A stretch of 64,000 nt of DNA from Myxococcus stipitatus DSM 14675. GTDB lineage: Bacteria > Myxococcota > Myxococcia > Myxococcales > Myxococcaceae. Position 1 is the stretch's first letter; each line of letters opens with the position of its first letter. The notes below the pieces were generated by a model that worked only from the letters and a program-made list of their open reading frames with translations, was not told the origin of the DNA and did not search any database. This document shows positions 28,601-36,345 of the stretch, piece by piece. The stretch spans positions 2,294,001-2,358,000 of the forward strand of contig NC_020126.1 in the NCBI RefSeq assembly GCF_000331735.1, read 5' to 3'. The position numbers and the translations under genes are program-made.

Positions 28601-31012
28601 CGTGCCATCGAAGCGCGCGAGGTTGCCGTTGGTGGCGACGAGCGTGTCGTCGACCACCTCCGGAGTCCAGGGTGTGGGCGCGTTGTCCCGCCCGAAGATG
28701 TCGTTGAAGTCGCCGAGCGTGTGGAGTTGGAGCGCGTAGTCCGCCGTCCACTGCGCCACCCAGACGCGGTAGTTGTTCTCCTGGGAGTTGTTCGCGAACA
28801 GGTGGGCCACCGCCACGAGCGAGGTGCCCGGCACGAGGGCGACACTCTCCGGGTCCATCGTCGAGAACTGGGGAACCGTGACGGGAGGTCCCGACCGCCA
28901 CACGAGCAGGCTGTCCAGCCAGCGCAGCGTCAGCTTGCCGTCGACATCCAGGGTGGCCAGGTACTCGTCGCCGCCCGTGAACCACGTGTAGCGAGGTGCC
29001 GCGATTGTCTCACGCGTCCAGGTCCGCGTGGTCCAGCGCCAGGTGAGCACCTCGCAGCTGCCCGAGAAGGTCTGGTTGCTCATCTGCGCCACGGCGAGCC
29101 ACGTGGTGCCGCCCACGAAGGTCGTGGTGATGCCCGCCGCTGGCAGCGTGAGGGTGGGGGTGTTCTTCGCGGTGGTGACACCGCCGACGGCGGCGCTGCG
29201 CCACTGGCCGGGCCGCGCCACGTCACGGTCGAAGACGTAGACGGCGCGCTCCGCGGGGCTGTTGCGCAGGAAGGTGAGCGCGAAGAAGTCCTGGTTGGCG
29301 ACGACCTGGAGGGTGTCGAGGTCCAGGCCCCGCGTGTCGAGGAGGGCGTCGTTCGGGTCCAACTGCCAGGTGAGCCATGCCCCCGACCACGTCCAGACCT
29401 GGAGCGAGAGCCGACCGTTGGACGCGTTGTAGTACGTGACGACCGCGTAGTCCGGCCCGTAGTAGACGCGCGGCGAGCCACCGCCAACGGCGTCCGGCCG
29501 CTTCACCTCCGCGCGCCGCTCGCACAGCGCGAGGCTCTGGTGGGTATAGGTATAGGTGGCGGTGGCGCCCTCGGGAGAGGTGATGGACGCGAGCGCTCCG
29601 GGCTGGCCTCCCTGCACCGAGGTGTCCAGGGAGTAGCCGAGCACGATGCCGGGGCTCTCCACGCCGTCCTGGTCGAACTGGGTGACGCGGGTGAGGAACC
29701 GCTTGAACGTGTCGCCCCGGAGGGCGCCCGTGTTCGAGGTGACGTTGGCCACCTCGCGCTCCCGGCCGGGCGCCTCGGGCCTGGGGTCGTAGCCGAAGCG
29801 GAAGGTGAAGAGGGTGGCGCCGTCGGTCGCCCGGAGGGTGACCTTGTCGAGGAAGCGTGTCTCGTAGGTGTCCTGCCAGGCGCCGGGCGCGTCGCTGGGG
29901 ACGGCGCGGTGCGGGTCCGCGTATTCGCGCGGGGCCTGCGGATCGGCGCTCCACAGCTTGTCGCCATAGTCGAGGGTGACGGTGCGTCCGAACACGTCGG
30001 TGACGCGGGTCAGGTAGACGGCCTTGGTGTAGGGCAGCCCGCCGGTGCCGACGCGTTGCTCGCAGCCGCGAATCAGCCCATCGCTGGTCCGCTCGAAGTC
30101 GTTGTAGCTGTAGGAGACGGTGCCGCCGAAGCGGTCGGTGACGCGGCCCAGATACCAGGCGCGCGCCACCTGGACCTGTCCCTGGGTGCGCATCGAGGCA
30201 CCACTCCAGAGCGGCGCGCCGTTGCTGCCCTTCCACCACACCGACCATGACACCGTGTTGTTCACGCCGCGCGCCGCGCCCGCCGCGTCCCTCGTGACGC
30301 CGCCGCCGAAGGAGCGCCGCACCGCCGATTCACTCGTGATGACCCAGCGCTCGTAGCGGGGGTAGTACTGCGCCTTCCAGAACTGGTAGTTCTGGAGCTG
30401 GTACGCCTCGCCGCCGTCGCGGGCGAGCAGCCGCGCGCCGACCTCGAGCGTGTAGAGCAATTCGTGGGTGTCGTCGACGAGCTCCCAGACCCCCTGGCCG
30501 CCGCGTGCGATGGCGCTCGCGGACAGGAGGAGGCCGTGCGCGTGGAACTCCGCGACGAGCGGGGCGGGGACAGGCTTTCCATCCGCCAGGCCGCTCGCGA
30601 GCGCCGCGTCCGCGGAGAAGAGGCGGGGGGCCCAGGGCTGACGGACCAGCGTGTTGGGCACGCCGTTCTCGAAGAGTTCGTACTGCCGCGTCCCGGGCAC
30701 CGGCGAGCCGGAGGCCGTGGCCTCAATCCAGGTCAGGGGAAGGCTCCAGCCCAGGCCGACCACCCCCGTGGGCGCCTCGCGGTTCCACGTCATCGCCTCA
30801 CGGAACACGTTGGACTGGTACTGCAAGGACAGGGACACCTCCAGGCCGCTGTCCTCGGTGCGCCCGGGGAGGGTGAACAGGCTCTGGTTGAGATTCACAT
30901 CTCCCCGGAACAGGTTGACGGAGCTCGAGAGGTTTCCCACGGAGCTGTCATCCATCTGGAACGTGCGGATGGCGGGGGGCTGGCTTTGTGATGAGGGATT
31001 GGAAGACGACAT
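22574..31012 (-). CDS. Giant RHS/YD-repeat protein with variable C-terminal tip
   Basis: ATG 31012 (GAGG seven bases upstream) gives 2812 residues; the frame is open to 31102, but that part is Arg/Pro-rich. The N-terminus has no obvious signal peptide and begins a beta-rich shell region (SSSVNLFRGDVNLNQSLFTL, VGLGWSLPLTWIEA). The middle and C-terminal parts contain many YD-type repeats (TYDNLDAVVRVDF, AYDELGHLVSIGTAEG). The RHS-associated core lies near residue 2470 (YQGQEWDAEVGLYNFRARMY, then a DP cut region). After it come a hydrophobic segment (IAIAMVALAVIGTVLSVVSG), an Ala/Gly/Glu repeat and a ~200-residue tip ending [22 protein letters not shown] shells encapsulate a toxic tip for delivery or contact-dependent antagonism. 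The tip's activity is not recognisable and no adjacent immunity gene is clear. Confidence 0.92.
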   Translation of the reverse strand: MSSSNPSSQSQPPAIRTFQMDDSSVGNLSSSVNLFRGDVNLNQSLFTLPGRTEDSGLEVSLSLQYQSNVFREAMTWNREAPTGVVGLGWSLPLTWIEATASGSPVPGTRQYELFENGVPNTLVRQPWAPRLFSADAALASGLADGKPVPAPLVAEFHAHGLLLSASAIARGGQGVWELVDDTHELLYTLEVGARLLARDGGEAYQLQNYQFWKAQYYPRYERWVITSESAVRRSFGGGVTRDAAGAARGVNNTVSWSVWWKGSNGAPLWSGASMRTQGQVQVARAWYLGRVTDRFGGTVSYSYNDFERTSDGLIRGCEQRVGTGGLPYTKAVYLTRVTDVFGRTVTLDYGDKLWSADPQAPREYADPHRAVPSDAPGAWQDTYETRFLDKVTLRATDGATLFTFRFGYDPRPEAPGREREVANVTSNTGALRGDTFKRFLTRVTQFDQDGVESPGIVLGYSLDTSVQGGQPGALASITSPEGATATYTYTHQSLALCERRAEVKRPDAVGGGSPRVYYGPDYAVVTYYNASNGRLSLQVWTWSGAWLTWQLDPNDALLDTRGLDLDTLQVVANQDFFALTFLRNSPAERAVYVFDRDVARPGQWRSAAVGGVTTAKNTPTLTLPAAGITTTFVGGTTWLAVAQMSNQTFSGSCEVLTWRWTTRTWTRETIAAPRYTWFTGGDEYLATLDVDGKLTLRWLDSLLVWRSGPPVTVPQFSTMDPESVALVPGTSLVAVAHLFANNSQENNYRVWVAQWTADYALQLHTLGDFNDIFGRDNAPTPWTPEVVDDTLVATNGNLARFDGTAWVVSTKLNPGTPDANQGQRYAFGPDYALQVMVPTSGVGAAVGQVMAYDPTTGWKPAPTALGQSLPSQDTPADNWPSSGGEDWAVVGPYVYFRGTASDWSAVTSAPASANLAALVSAQGSYFNSESLVDGGPTFLAFTSMKGSASQRAEALVLRNGQVAQPEPFSQEKLVGGQGPGTSAQGPQLFATYPQDANDFDVAATVYLHQFAGDTFAGPLQHYAVTGLDVTDGYRNAIPTRYVFDTKTAGCDPTGHIVKFFSARTCSGTSDAANPVNGWVDSFYLNGMADETGANYYDMLDGLLLRTRTCDREGVLLESTETTWVVYQQVASDVLEPEALVLRGGWVAQTVDTQVSNGVPTTKTLTYIREGAPGPATGQPVTASLQQCGGNGQAQTFVQTWVPGVAVDAGLAAIHALTDSAQETNSVTTDTGTVPVKAMATTYASWPSAEGVLISMAEASFGLLDAVEVAFPFATYTPGDNPAGWALAARTTEHTDYGQEQESVDGLGVPSATLYSTNREFAVAQSSNVPFGGLAFLGFEPYEDTSRWTLTGVEYDADDVRTGIRAARLPGGANASMAVMVTPEAPEGTYLIGVWVRTPVGFITNTSTGIFATVTVDGVAAPPHYVPLPATDGAWRYVTLPVPLGAPQVLGGPVPAPDRRSADRRARLAARPRRTRATATGPAAPLALRSEATEASVVLSLSLTNTTASPVTVDSVLVAPLANTFLCRTFDEPSQQVTSTQDASGRTTRTSYDRAFQPTVSVGASGQVKEVTQTFLSRRGNGGVFSPMSPNAEVIVHPATGGLLETFRDGGTWRERWDASVGWVATDGALRHTGDAGGTLTWRGTATGTRALYFELQAHSGVASVSVGDVAIHWNQGWSASQAGVSWTALATPPLAQHWLLVVGDGVVLFFADGQLLYSQPVRPVGDTLSITRYGDGAIRNLALAEDVRVGASYSDAAGRQRQAQQLQGADSSVIGLIHDALDRPLVTTKSAPGSFGSGQHQPVLQYRPGFVDVEDFLANLSTTWELKGDIADYYRGQSEGGILRSDDQGYPYDGTRCEASPRQQSLEQGGAGKPYAIDLSVPEEQRQTTRLRFGANPGGNLPAGRYFQDTLTSPVQTRSVRLTDPLSQTVRSTYVSNTGEEVSQTAGNRTYAVGPSGPVATLKTSLPNALVGGPQQVPSDYSQRMTADALQRTESLVDPDAGQTQFVSDVTGQLRFVQPALDAGEQWFIYYKYDALGRMVEEGTVASAWDPVALRLLANQPDWPTTGVTVAVSMRYDGDGTEPLLIGMKWSSVAHNPEDGGDVTVSEVFGYDETGHLTSVRMTLDGPVPADGTVAYTYDNLDAVVRVDFPEGAPLAAVHYAYDELGHLVSIGTAEGLADLAAYGWSADGLMQREVLGQGAWTRLVDYTSRGQVATMTTTSAAGDQSFALTYGYEPDGVIHTRGVRWHFGGKQSSQEQVFGYDGQRRLRSSTGATPMTIHTYDPSGNIWAAEEDGTSVATPCVNGSDRVASVSVGAGPAQPLTWSARGQLLGGAGRTFTYERTTNMTTRIESTGGALRLAYGGSQQRVLKQRRDGTDTVYFFGSGLAPVARRDGESWTVLVQGPAGLLALVGATTRFTLTDPDQSVWAVVEGSTLAARYAYAPFGALTLAEGDTAASPYLFQGQEWDAEVGLYNFRARMYDPVLRRFVTPDPRRQFASPYVFAANNPLGITDPTGELSLGEQIGIAIAMVALAVIGTVLSVVSGGTTTAARRTAKAATRVAKKSTKAARGGAAGAAEGAAEGAAEGAAAGGSQVVASGAATLAAPAEKPMSRAKKAKRFGLTVAGSTLSKAGTAGLKYDVNHGSDFTAQGFFEAMGIGAAAGFAKGVVTGGGVLAMGKLSPGRGSKEIGARIAVRSVVGSVASMVSNDVSTLLTNAQQHQPWYQGLVKSTLTGFVTGAASGAGTQSWGEFKQSALYRKASGDYDTPRQNLLAKIRGAGKRRGSYDLNGTASFFAMPGYDIYGTAGRWGKLDDE
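23259..23294. repeat. Short tandem repeat in the RHS tip
   Basis: About three 12-base units of the type CCCTCCGCCGCG lie in tandem inside the RHS gene and encode GAAE repeated in the protein (GAAEGAAEGAAEGAAAG). Such a tract can change length by slippage and sits at the start of the variable tip. Confidence 0.6.
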
Positions 31013-31075
31013 GGGAGACCTCGAGCGGTTGCGAATGGGGGTGGGGTCCGCGCGAAGGGCACGGGAAACGGGAAT

Positions 31076-31106
31076 ACGGGTGCCCCTCGTGTCGTGGGGC
31101 ACCCGT
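31076..31106. terminator. Strong hairpin between the triple-repeat gene and the RHS gene
   Basis: ACGGGTGCCCC (31076-31086) and GGGGCACCCGT (31096-31106) form a perfect 11-bp stem around a 9-base loop. It follows the triple-repeat gene's stop (31138) and precedes the RHS start (31012), both on the minus strand. It may terminate or attenuate transcription into the RHS gene. Confidence 0.7.
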
Positions 31107-31137
31107 GGGGTCCTGCCAGCGGGAATCCGGGGACGGC

Positions 31138-32010
31138 CTAGGGCTTCGGGATGGCGATGATCACGAACGTCACCTTGGAGCTGTCGTTCGTCTGGACGTT
31201 GCCGCTGTCATCCGTGACGAAGGCCTTCGGCGCCTTCAACCAGACGGTAGAACCCCCGGCAGTCCAACTCGAACAGCCACCGCCGATGGTCCTGACGTGA
31301 TTGTCCTGACTCTTGTGGAACGTCACCTGGTAGCTCTGGATGAACACCGCGGCCGTGTCCTGGATCGGCTGATTGAAATCCGCGCGGTATTCGCCGTCCA
31401 TCTGCAGGTTGAGCCCGGTCGTCTGCAACAGCCCATCCCCTGTGGAGATGGCGGCGACGAGGCCTCCGTTGACCTGGGCTGTCGAGGCGTGGTTGTTCGA
31501 GTTGTCACGCATCGACGCGACGGCCGTGATGGCGGCCTCGTTGCCGTGGACGGAGATGCCCGTCCCGAGCTGCATGGTCGCCAGCTGATGGTCATCGTTG
31601 TACGACAGCTTCCACCCGGACAGGAAGGTGGTGCCGATCGCACACGAGGAGCTTGGGAGCGTGAACCTGGTACTCTGCTCACCATTGGCGATGTTGTTCG
31701 CGTTGTCGAGCGCGATGGCGGGGTTCTTGGGGCCAACGACCGCAATGCAGCAGAGCTTCACGGTGCTGACGCTGGGGTCGATGTGGTGCCCGCTGTCGTC
31801 ATGGAGCTTGGCGATGACCATGGCCGTGACGATGGAATCGCCCGACTTGTTGGTGCTGACGGAGAGCTCGATGGTGCGGACGTGGTTGTCGTTGTTGTAG
31901 CCGAACTTCCAGTACGCGATGCCGACGGCGGAGTCTTGGACGGGACCTCCGAACTTGAACTCCACGGTCTGGTCGGGTTTGGCGTCGAGGATGCGAACTT
32001 CGATGGGCAT
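31138..32010 (-). CDS. Protein of three tandem beta repeats, unknown family
   Basis: 290 residues starting at ATG 32010 (GGAG eight bases upstream), without signal peptide or membrane segment. Three ~90-residue repeats are visible. Each starts with an aromatic strand and an Asn/Asp/His motif (KFGYNNDNHVRTIELSV; KLSYNDDHQLATMQLG; QVTFHKSQDNHVRTIGGG), and each continues with an alternating beta pattern containing DDSGHH, DNSNNH or DDSGN. This indicates three copies of a small beta-sandwich or lectin-like domain. I do not recognise a named family. It lies between a ~1040-residue protein and the RHS gene on one strand, so it may decorate or anchor that complex. Repeat number and spacing are seen directly; binding function is speculation. 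Confidence 0.72.
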   Translation of the reverse strand: MPIEVRILDAKPDQTVEFKFGGPVQDSAVGIAYWKFGYNNDNHVRTIELSVSTNKSGDSIVTAMVIAKLHDDSGHHIDPSVSTVKLCCIAVVGPKNPAIALDNANNIANGEQSTRFTLPSSSCAIGTTFLSGWKLSYNDDHQLATMQLGTGISVHGNEAAITAVASMRDNSNNHASTAQVNGGLVAAISTGDGLLQTTGLNLQMDGEYRADFNQPIQDTAAVFIQSYQVTFHKSQDNHVRTIGGGCSSWTAGGSTVWLKAPKAFVTDDSGNVQTNDSSKVTFVIIAIPKP

Positions 32011-32235
32011 GGTGTGGCTCCAGGCTGAGGTCGCGACTGTTGATGGGGGCGGATGAAGTTCGTTTGCAATGCAAGGAGAAGGTGCGGCTCACTGGCGCCT
32101 GTCTGGGTCCCACCAGGCAGGTGCTGTCTCGTGAGCCGCCATTCATGGCCTTGATTGCCCCCCTCAAGCGACCATCATCCATACACCAAGTGTCGGGGCA
32201 TGGATATTGGCCTGAGTGCCTAGAGCCCGCCGCCG

Positions 32236-35200
32236 CTACTTCGGCAGGATGCGCAATTGCTTGCCCTGCTGGTACGCCGGGTCTCCAAACACGTTGTCGG
32301 AGGCGTTGACATTCCCTGTCAGCCCGCCCACCACGTTCCATTGGGTGCCGGTTCCGAACGCCACCGTGGTCGGCTCATCCCCCACGTTGTAGCTGCTGCC
32401 CTCGTCGCAGACCTGGGTGAAGTCCTGCGTGACATTGTATGTCGAGCGGTTGGGATAACCGACCTGTCGGTAGTAGCCCTTGTTCGCGCCACCCGACTGC
32501 GGGTCTCCAAACGTCGCCGCGTTGAAGGTGATGCTGCCCGTGACGCCTGGAATGAAGCGGAACTTTCCATTCGCGCCGTAAGCCACGTCGCAAGGCCCTG
32601 GCAGGTTGAACGGCGCGGAGTCCCCGACGCCCGAGTTGAAGGTGGTGATGTCGTAACCCCCGGGCAGGTCCTTGGGCACGTTGACCGGCGCCAGCGCCAG
32701 CGGCCCCTGGTCCCAGCCCGTGACGACGAACATGAACCGCGTGGGCAAGGACTGCTCATAGAGCAGGAGGTTGTCCGCCGACGTGGTGCCGGCGAGCATG
32801 TCCATGTTGGGCTCATCCAGCGGAGAGGTGAACTCGCCCTGGGCCTTGGCGTTGGCCAGCGCCTGGAGGTACCAATCCCTGGCGATGGCCGGGAAGTACT
32901 TCAACTCCAGCGCCCACAGGTAGGCCTCCTTGAGGATGTACAGCCGGGCGGACATGGATTGCGTCGGCGCCAGCGTATTCAGATACGTGTAGACGCCGAC
33001 CCCGCTGGAGGTGGTGCTCGTCGAGTCGCGCTTGAAGGAGAACGAGAAGTCGAACGTTCCGCCGGTGTAGATCTCCTCGGTGGCGGACACGCCCATGTTG
33101 TCGTTGGGGCCAATCTTCGCTGTCTCCAGGAAGCCCGCGTAGAGGTTGATGTCCAGGTGGACGCCAAAGCCCGACGTCTCGCTGTTCGTCACCCGGTACT
33201 GGCCGTCGCAGACCGACCCGCCGCTCATGGCGAACTTGAGGTACTTCTGGCCGTTGAGGTTGGTGGGCGTGCCGTACTTCGCGATGACGGCCGCCACGTA
33301 GTTCTGGCCCGTGTAGAAGGTGCTCAGGTCGGTGCCGTCCGGCGCGGTGAAGATCTGCTGGATCTGCTGCGGCGTCTTGCCTTGGGAGGCCAGCCGGTTC
33401 ACGCACTCGGTATACAAGCTGAACATCCGGGCGTTGATGGCCGCCTCGGTGTAGGAGTCGACCACGCCGGGGGTACACGCGTAGGTGAAGTAGTCGCCCG
33501 CGGCGGTCTCATCCGCGTCCTCCGAGGCGACGGGCCAGTGGGCCACGAGCAGCGGCGCCGGGTTGAAGGTGGAGTCCTGGTTGAATGCGAGGTTCGCCGC
33601 CGTCCCGTATTGGGAGCGAAGCCAGAACATGGACCGGCCGAAGTAGCACCCGTAGGGGCGGACCAGGTAGGGCGACGGGTCCCCGAGCGGGAAGTATGGA
33701 TGCCGGTAGGACTTCGTCTGCACCTTGATGCTCTGGGCCGTGAACTTGCCGTCCTGCCAGGCGAAGTGCCCGGAGGCTCCCGCCTTCACGGTGATGCCCC
33801 CGCTGATGCCCGTCTGGAATCCCGCGAACATGTCGACGCCCGCGGCGGCCGTCGCCTTCGTGGTGTACTGGAACCCCAGGCTCGCGGAGAAGTTGATGTC
33901 GTTCAGGACGACATCCTCCTGGGTCGTGTTCATCTCGTAATCAAACATGTTCCAGTCGGCCATGCCGTCGGGGCTGGTGTTGTCCCAGACCTCCGGCGCG
34001 GGGACCGGCATGGGGAACGGGTCGCAGATGGCCGTGAGCAGGCGCTTGCCCGCGTTCTCCTGCTTGGGCGGGTGCAGGGCGGTCTGCACCTTGAAGTCGC
34101 CATACTTCAAGGACGTCATCTGGATGGGCGAGCCGACCGATGACGACGCGAGGCGCACCCACGCGAGCCCCAGGATGATGGGGAGCAGGGTGGTGCCCTG
34201 GCTCGACGACTCCGGTGTGTTTCCGAAGGAGAAACACATCGAGATGGGGCCCTCGGTGTCCTCGTTCGTGCTCGGGAAGAGCTTGCCGTACTCCTTCCAG
34301 ACGGGCGCGGCCGTCGTGTCGAGTTGCCGCAAGGGCCGGATGTCTTGAACCACGGCGATGCTGATGGCGTCGGCCTTGTTGTGGTCGGCGAACAGCGCGA
34401 CGAGCCTGCCCGCGGGGTCCACGGCCAGCGCCGGGCCCTTCGCCTTGCGGCTCTTCACGGAGTTGGGCCAGGCGATGAGCATCGGTGCCGGGGCGTTGCT
34501 CGGGCGGGCATGGCAGGTCGCGTCCAGCGTCCAGGAGAAGGTGGTCGCGGTGACGTTGTGGTCATCCCACAGCGCCGCGATGACGCAGTTGACGGAAGGA
34601 GCCGTGGTCGTGGCGCCCGGCTGGGAGACGAGGATGGTGCGGATGTCGAGGTGCGAGATGTTCCCCGACGACTGCGCGGGGCTGGTGACGGGGGCCGTCA
34701 GGGACCAGGTCGGGACCTGGGAGACCCAGTTGTTGGTGAACGGGTTGTAGAAGTTCGTGTCCAGGACGAGGTGGTAGACCTGCACCGTGTTGTGCGTGGA
34801 GTCCCAGGCCACGTAGTTGAGGAGGATCTCCGACTCACCCTGGCCAACGCCGGCCGACACGCCGTTGGAGGAGATCTTCACGCCGGCGGGATTGCCTCCC
34901 GCCGCGGAAGCCGGCAGGCAGACCTGACACCAGTCCGTCGTGGCGCGGTGGACGCCGGGCGCGAAGCGGGCCGCGTAGAGATAGCTGTTCTTGGAGTCAA
35001 TCCAGAAGACGTAGAGGGCGTCTTGCCGTGCGACCACGCCCAGGCGCTTCGTGGTCTGGAAGTTGATGGAGGACTGGAGGGAGTCCTTCTGGAGGCTGAA
35101 CGACGTCCACGGGTCCAGGCGCTTCGGATTGCCCTGGGGGCGGCTGTTGTAGGCGGCGGTGGCGGAGCTGAAGTAGCCCTGGATGTTGTCGTCATCATTG

Positions 35201-35364
35201 ACGCCGACCAGGGCCATCGAGCCGCCCATCTGGATGAGACGGAATTCGCCGTTGTCACCGTCGACGTCGAGGGCGCCGGCGACAGGGATGCCGATGATAT
35301 CGGTGGTGGAGGGAGGCGTCGGGAGCGGCGGCGGCGTGGTGGCGGCGGCGGCGGAGCTGGACAC
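32236..35364 (-). CDS. Large unknown beta-rich protein paired with the RHS gene
   Basis: About 1042 residues if translation begins at GTG 35364 (GGAA five bases upstream). The frame is open to 35688, but that upstream part overlaps the divergent promoter and is low quality. After a Ser/Ala/Thr/Pro-rich start, residues ~30-400 show regular beta strands with recurrent W and aspartates (FRLIQMGGSMALVGVNDDDN, ALYVFWIDSKNSYLYAARF, IAALWDDHNVTA), like a beta-propeller. The middle contains an alternating Gly-rich amphipathic stretch (GVDMFAGFQTGISGGITVKA) that could be a pore-forming hairpin, but this is a guess. The C-terminal third is mixed, with several Cys. No family was recognised. The gene precedes the triple-repeat and RHS genes and is probably co-transcribed with them. 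Confidence 0.75.
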   Translation of the reverse strand: MSSSAAAATTPPPLPTPPSTTDIIGIPVAGALDVDGDNGEFRLIQMGGSMALVGVNDDDNIQGYFSSATAAYNSRPQGNPKRLDPWTSFSLQKDSLQSSINFQTTKRLGVVARQDALYVFWIDSKNSYLYAARFAPGVHRATTDWCQVCLPASAAGGNPAGVKISSNGVSAGVGQGESEILLNYVAWDSTHNTVQVYHLVLDTNFYNPFTNNWVSQVPTWSLTAPVTSPAQSSGNISHLDIRTILVSQPGATTTAPSVNCVIAALWDDHNVTATTFSWTLDATCHARPSNAPAPMLIAWPNSVKSRKAKGPALAVDPAGRLVALFADHNKADAISIAVVQDIRPLRQLDTTAAPVWKEYGKLFPSTNEDTEGPISMCFSFGNTPESSSQGTTLLPIILGLAWVRLASSSVGSPIQMTSLKYGDFKVQTALHPPKQENAGKRLLTAICDPFPMPVPAPEVWDNTSPDGMADWNMFDYEMNTTQEDVVLNDINFSASLGFQYTTKATAAAGVDMFAGFQTGISGGITVKAGASGHFAWQDGKFTAQSIKVQTKSYRHPYFPLGDPSPYLVRPYGCYFGRSMFWLRSQYGTAANLAFNQDSTFNPAPLLVAHWPVASEDADETAAGDYFTYACTPGVVDSYTEAAINARMFSLYTECVNRLASQGKTPQQIQQIFTAPDGTDLSTFYTGQNYVAAVIAKYGTPTNLNGQKYLKFAMSGGSVCDGQYRVTNSETSGFGVHLDINLYAGFLETAKIGPNDNMGVSATEEIYTGGTFDFSFSFKRDSTSTTSSGVGVYTYLNTLAPTQSMSARLYILKEAYLWALELKYFPAIARDWYLQALANAKAQGEFTSPLDEPNMDMLAGTTSADNLLLYEQSLPTRFMFVVTGWDQGPLALAPVNVPKDLPGGYDITTFNSGVGDSAPFNLPGPCDVAYGANGKFRFIPGVTGSITFNAATFGDPQSGGANKGYYRQVGYPNRSTYNVTQDFTQVCDEGSSYNVGDEPTTVAFGTGTQWNVVGGLTGNVNASDNVFGDPAYQQGKQLRILPK

Positions 35365-35587
35365 GGGGGTTCCATTTCGTGGCGGATGACGACGTGGGGG
35401 TGCTCCCTGATTACAATTGCAATTACGGCGCCATCCACCGTGGTGGGATTTGTCCCAGCGGGCACGCTCCGTGACGCCCTGGGGGAGTGGAAGTGTCTGC
35501 GTCCAACATGAACGCGGCTGCGTCCTTCCAATGTCAGAGCATCTGGGTTGTGCTGGACCGGATGGTTGAAGGCCGAAAGGAGTTACC

Positions 35588-36241
35588 GTGAATCTCCTAG
35601 GAGTCGTGGTCATCCTGGCCGTGTCCTCCGCCGCGCCCCAGGGCTCGGAGGGAAGCTGCGCGACGGCGAATATCGAGACAGCGCTCAAGGCGGTGTTCGA
35701 GCGCTATCCGAACGCGGGGGAGTTGGACTTGATGCGTGACTCCGGGGAGCCCGTCACGCCCGCGTTCCTGTCCACCGCGTTCAAGGTTCGCGACGTGCGG
35801 AATGGTTACGCGACGCTCGAGCATGCGGACCTGGTGGAGCAATACGAGGCGGCGCTGTTCAAGAACTCCAGCGGCTATCACCTGGTCATCGTGTCCACGG
35901 GAGGCTCGGTGAGTCGCCTGGGAGTCTTTCGCTGCGATGCGCGGGGACTGGTGCCGGATGCGCAGGCGTTGAGCTTCTCCCGGGAGGACGCGCTCAAGCT
36001 CTATGGGGATGCGGGGCTCATCGGGAAGAAGGGGCTGACGGCGCAGCACCTCCAGGACTGGGCGGGCTCCCTGGTGCAGTTCGCCTTGCCGCGCAAGGGG
36101 CGGAGCATCGTGCTCAAGGCCGCTGTCGATGAGCCGGCCCACCTGCATGGGAAGAAGCTGGGGACGGTCGAGTACAGCGACGGCCGCTTCACCGTCCACT
36201 CGCTCGGAAAGGCGAAGCAGGCGTCCGCGTCAGCCGAGTGA
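35588..36241 (+). CDS. Small secreted hypothetical protein, 217 aa
   Basis: GTG 35588 is preceded by a strong AAAGGAG. The first ~17 residues are a signal peptide (NLLGVVVILAVSSAAPQG). The mature part has two Cys (one near the new N-terminus, one in GVFRCDARG), strands such as YHLVIVSTGGSVSRLGVF, and a basic C-terminal end. No family was recognised. It is likely periplasmic. It is divergent from the large beta-rich gene and 104 bases before the alpha/beta hydrolase. Confidence 0.7.
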   Translation: MNLLGVVVILAVSSAAPQGSEGSCATANIETALKAVFERYPNAGELDLMRDSGEPVTPAFLSTAFKVRDVRNGYATLEHADLVEQYEAALFKNSSGYHLVIVSTGGSVSRLGVFRCDARGLVPDAQALSFSREDALKLYGDAGLIGKKGLTAQHLQDWAGSLVQFALPRKGRSIVLKAAVDEPAHLHGKKLGTVEYSDGRFTVHSLGKAKQASASAE

Positions 36242-36345
36242 GCCTCCTGTCCCCGCGGGCTTGCTTGCCCGTGGTGGATTGCGCCCCCTCTTCGCGATGG
36301 CGACTTTTGAGCCATTCATTCCTGTCCGCGGGAAGGGGCGCGACG

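Noticed and set aside
31013..31102. Longer N-terminus for the RHS protein
   Set aside because: The extra codons are Arg/Pro-rich, lie within the leader that follows the hairpin, and the ATG at 31012 has a good ribosome site.
35365..35688. N-terminal extension of the large beta-rich protein
   Set aside because: It overlaps the divergent gene's start and ribosome site, and its composition (Arg, Pro, Cys) is unlike the protein body.
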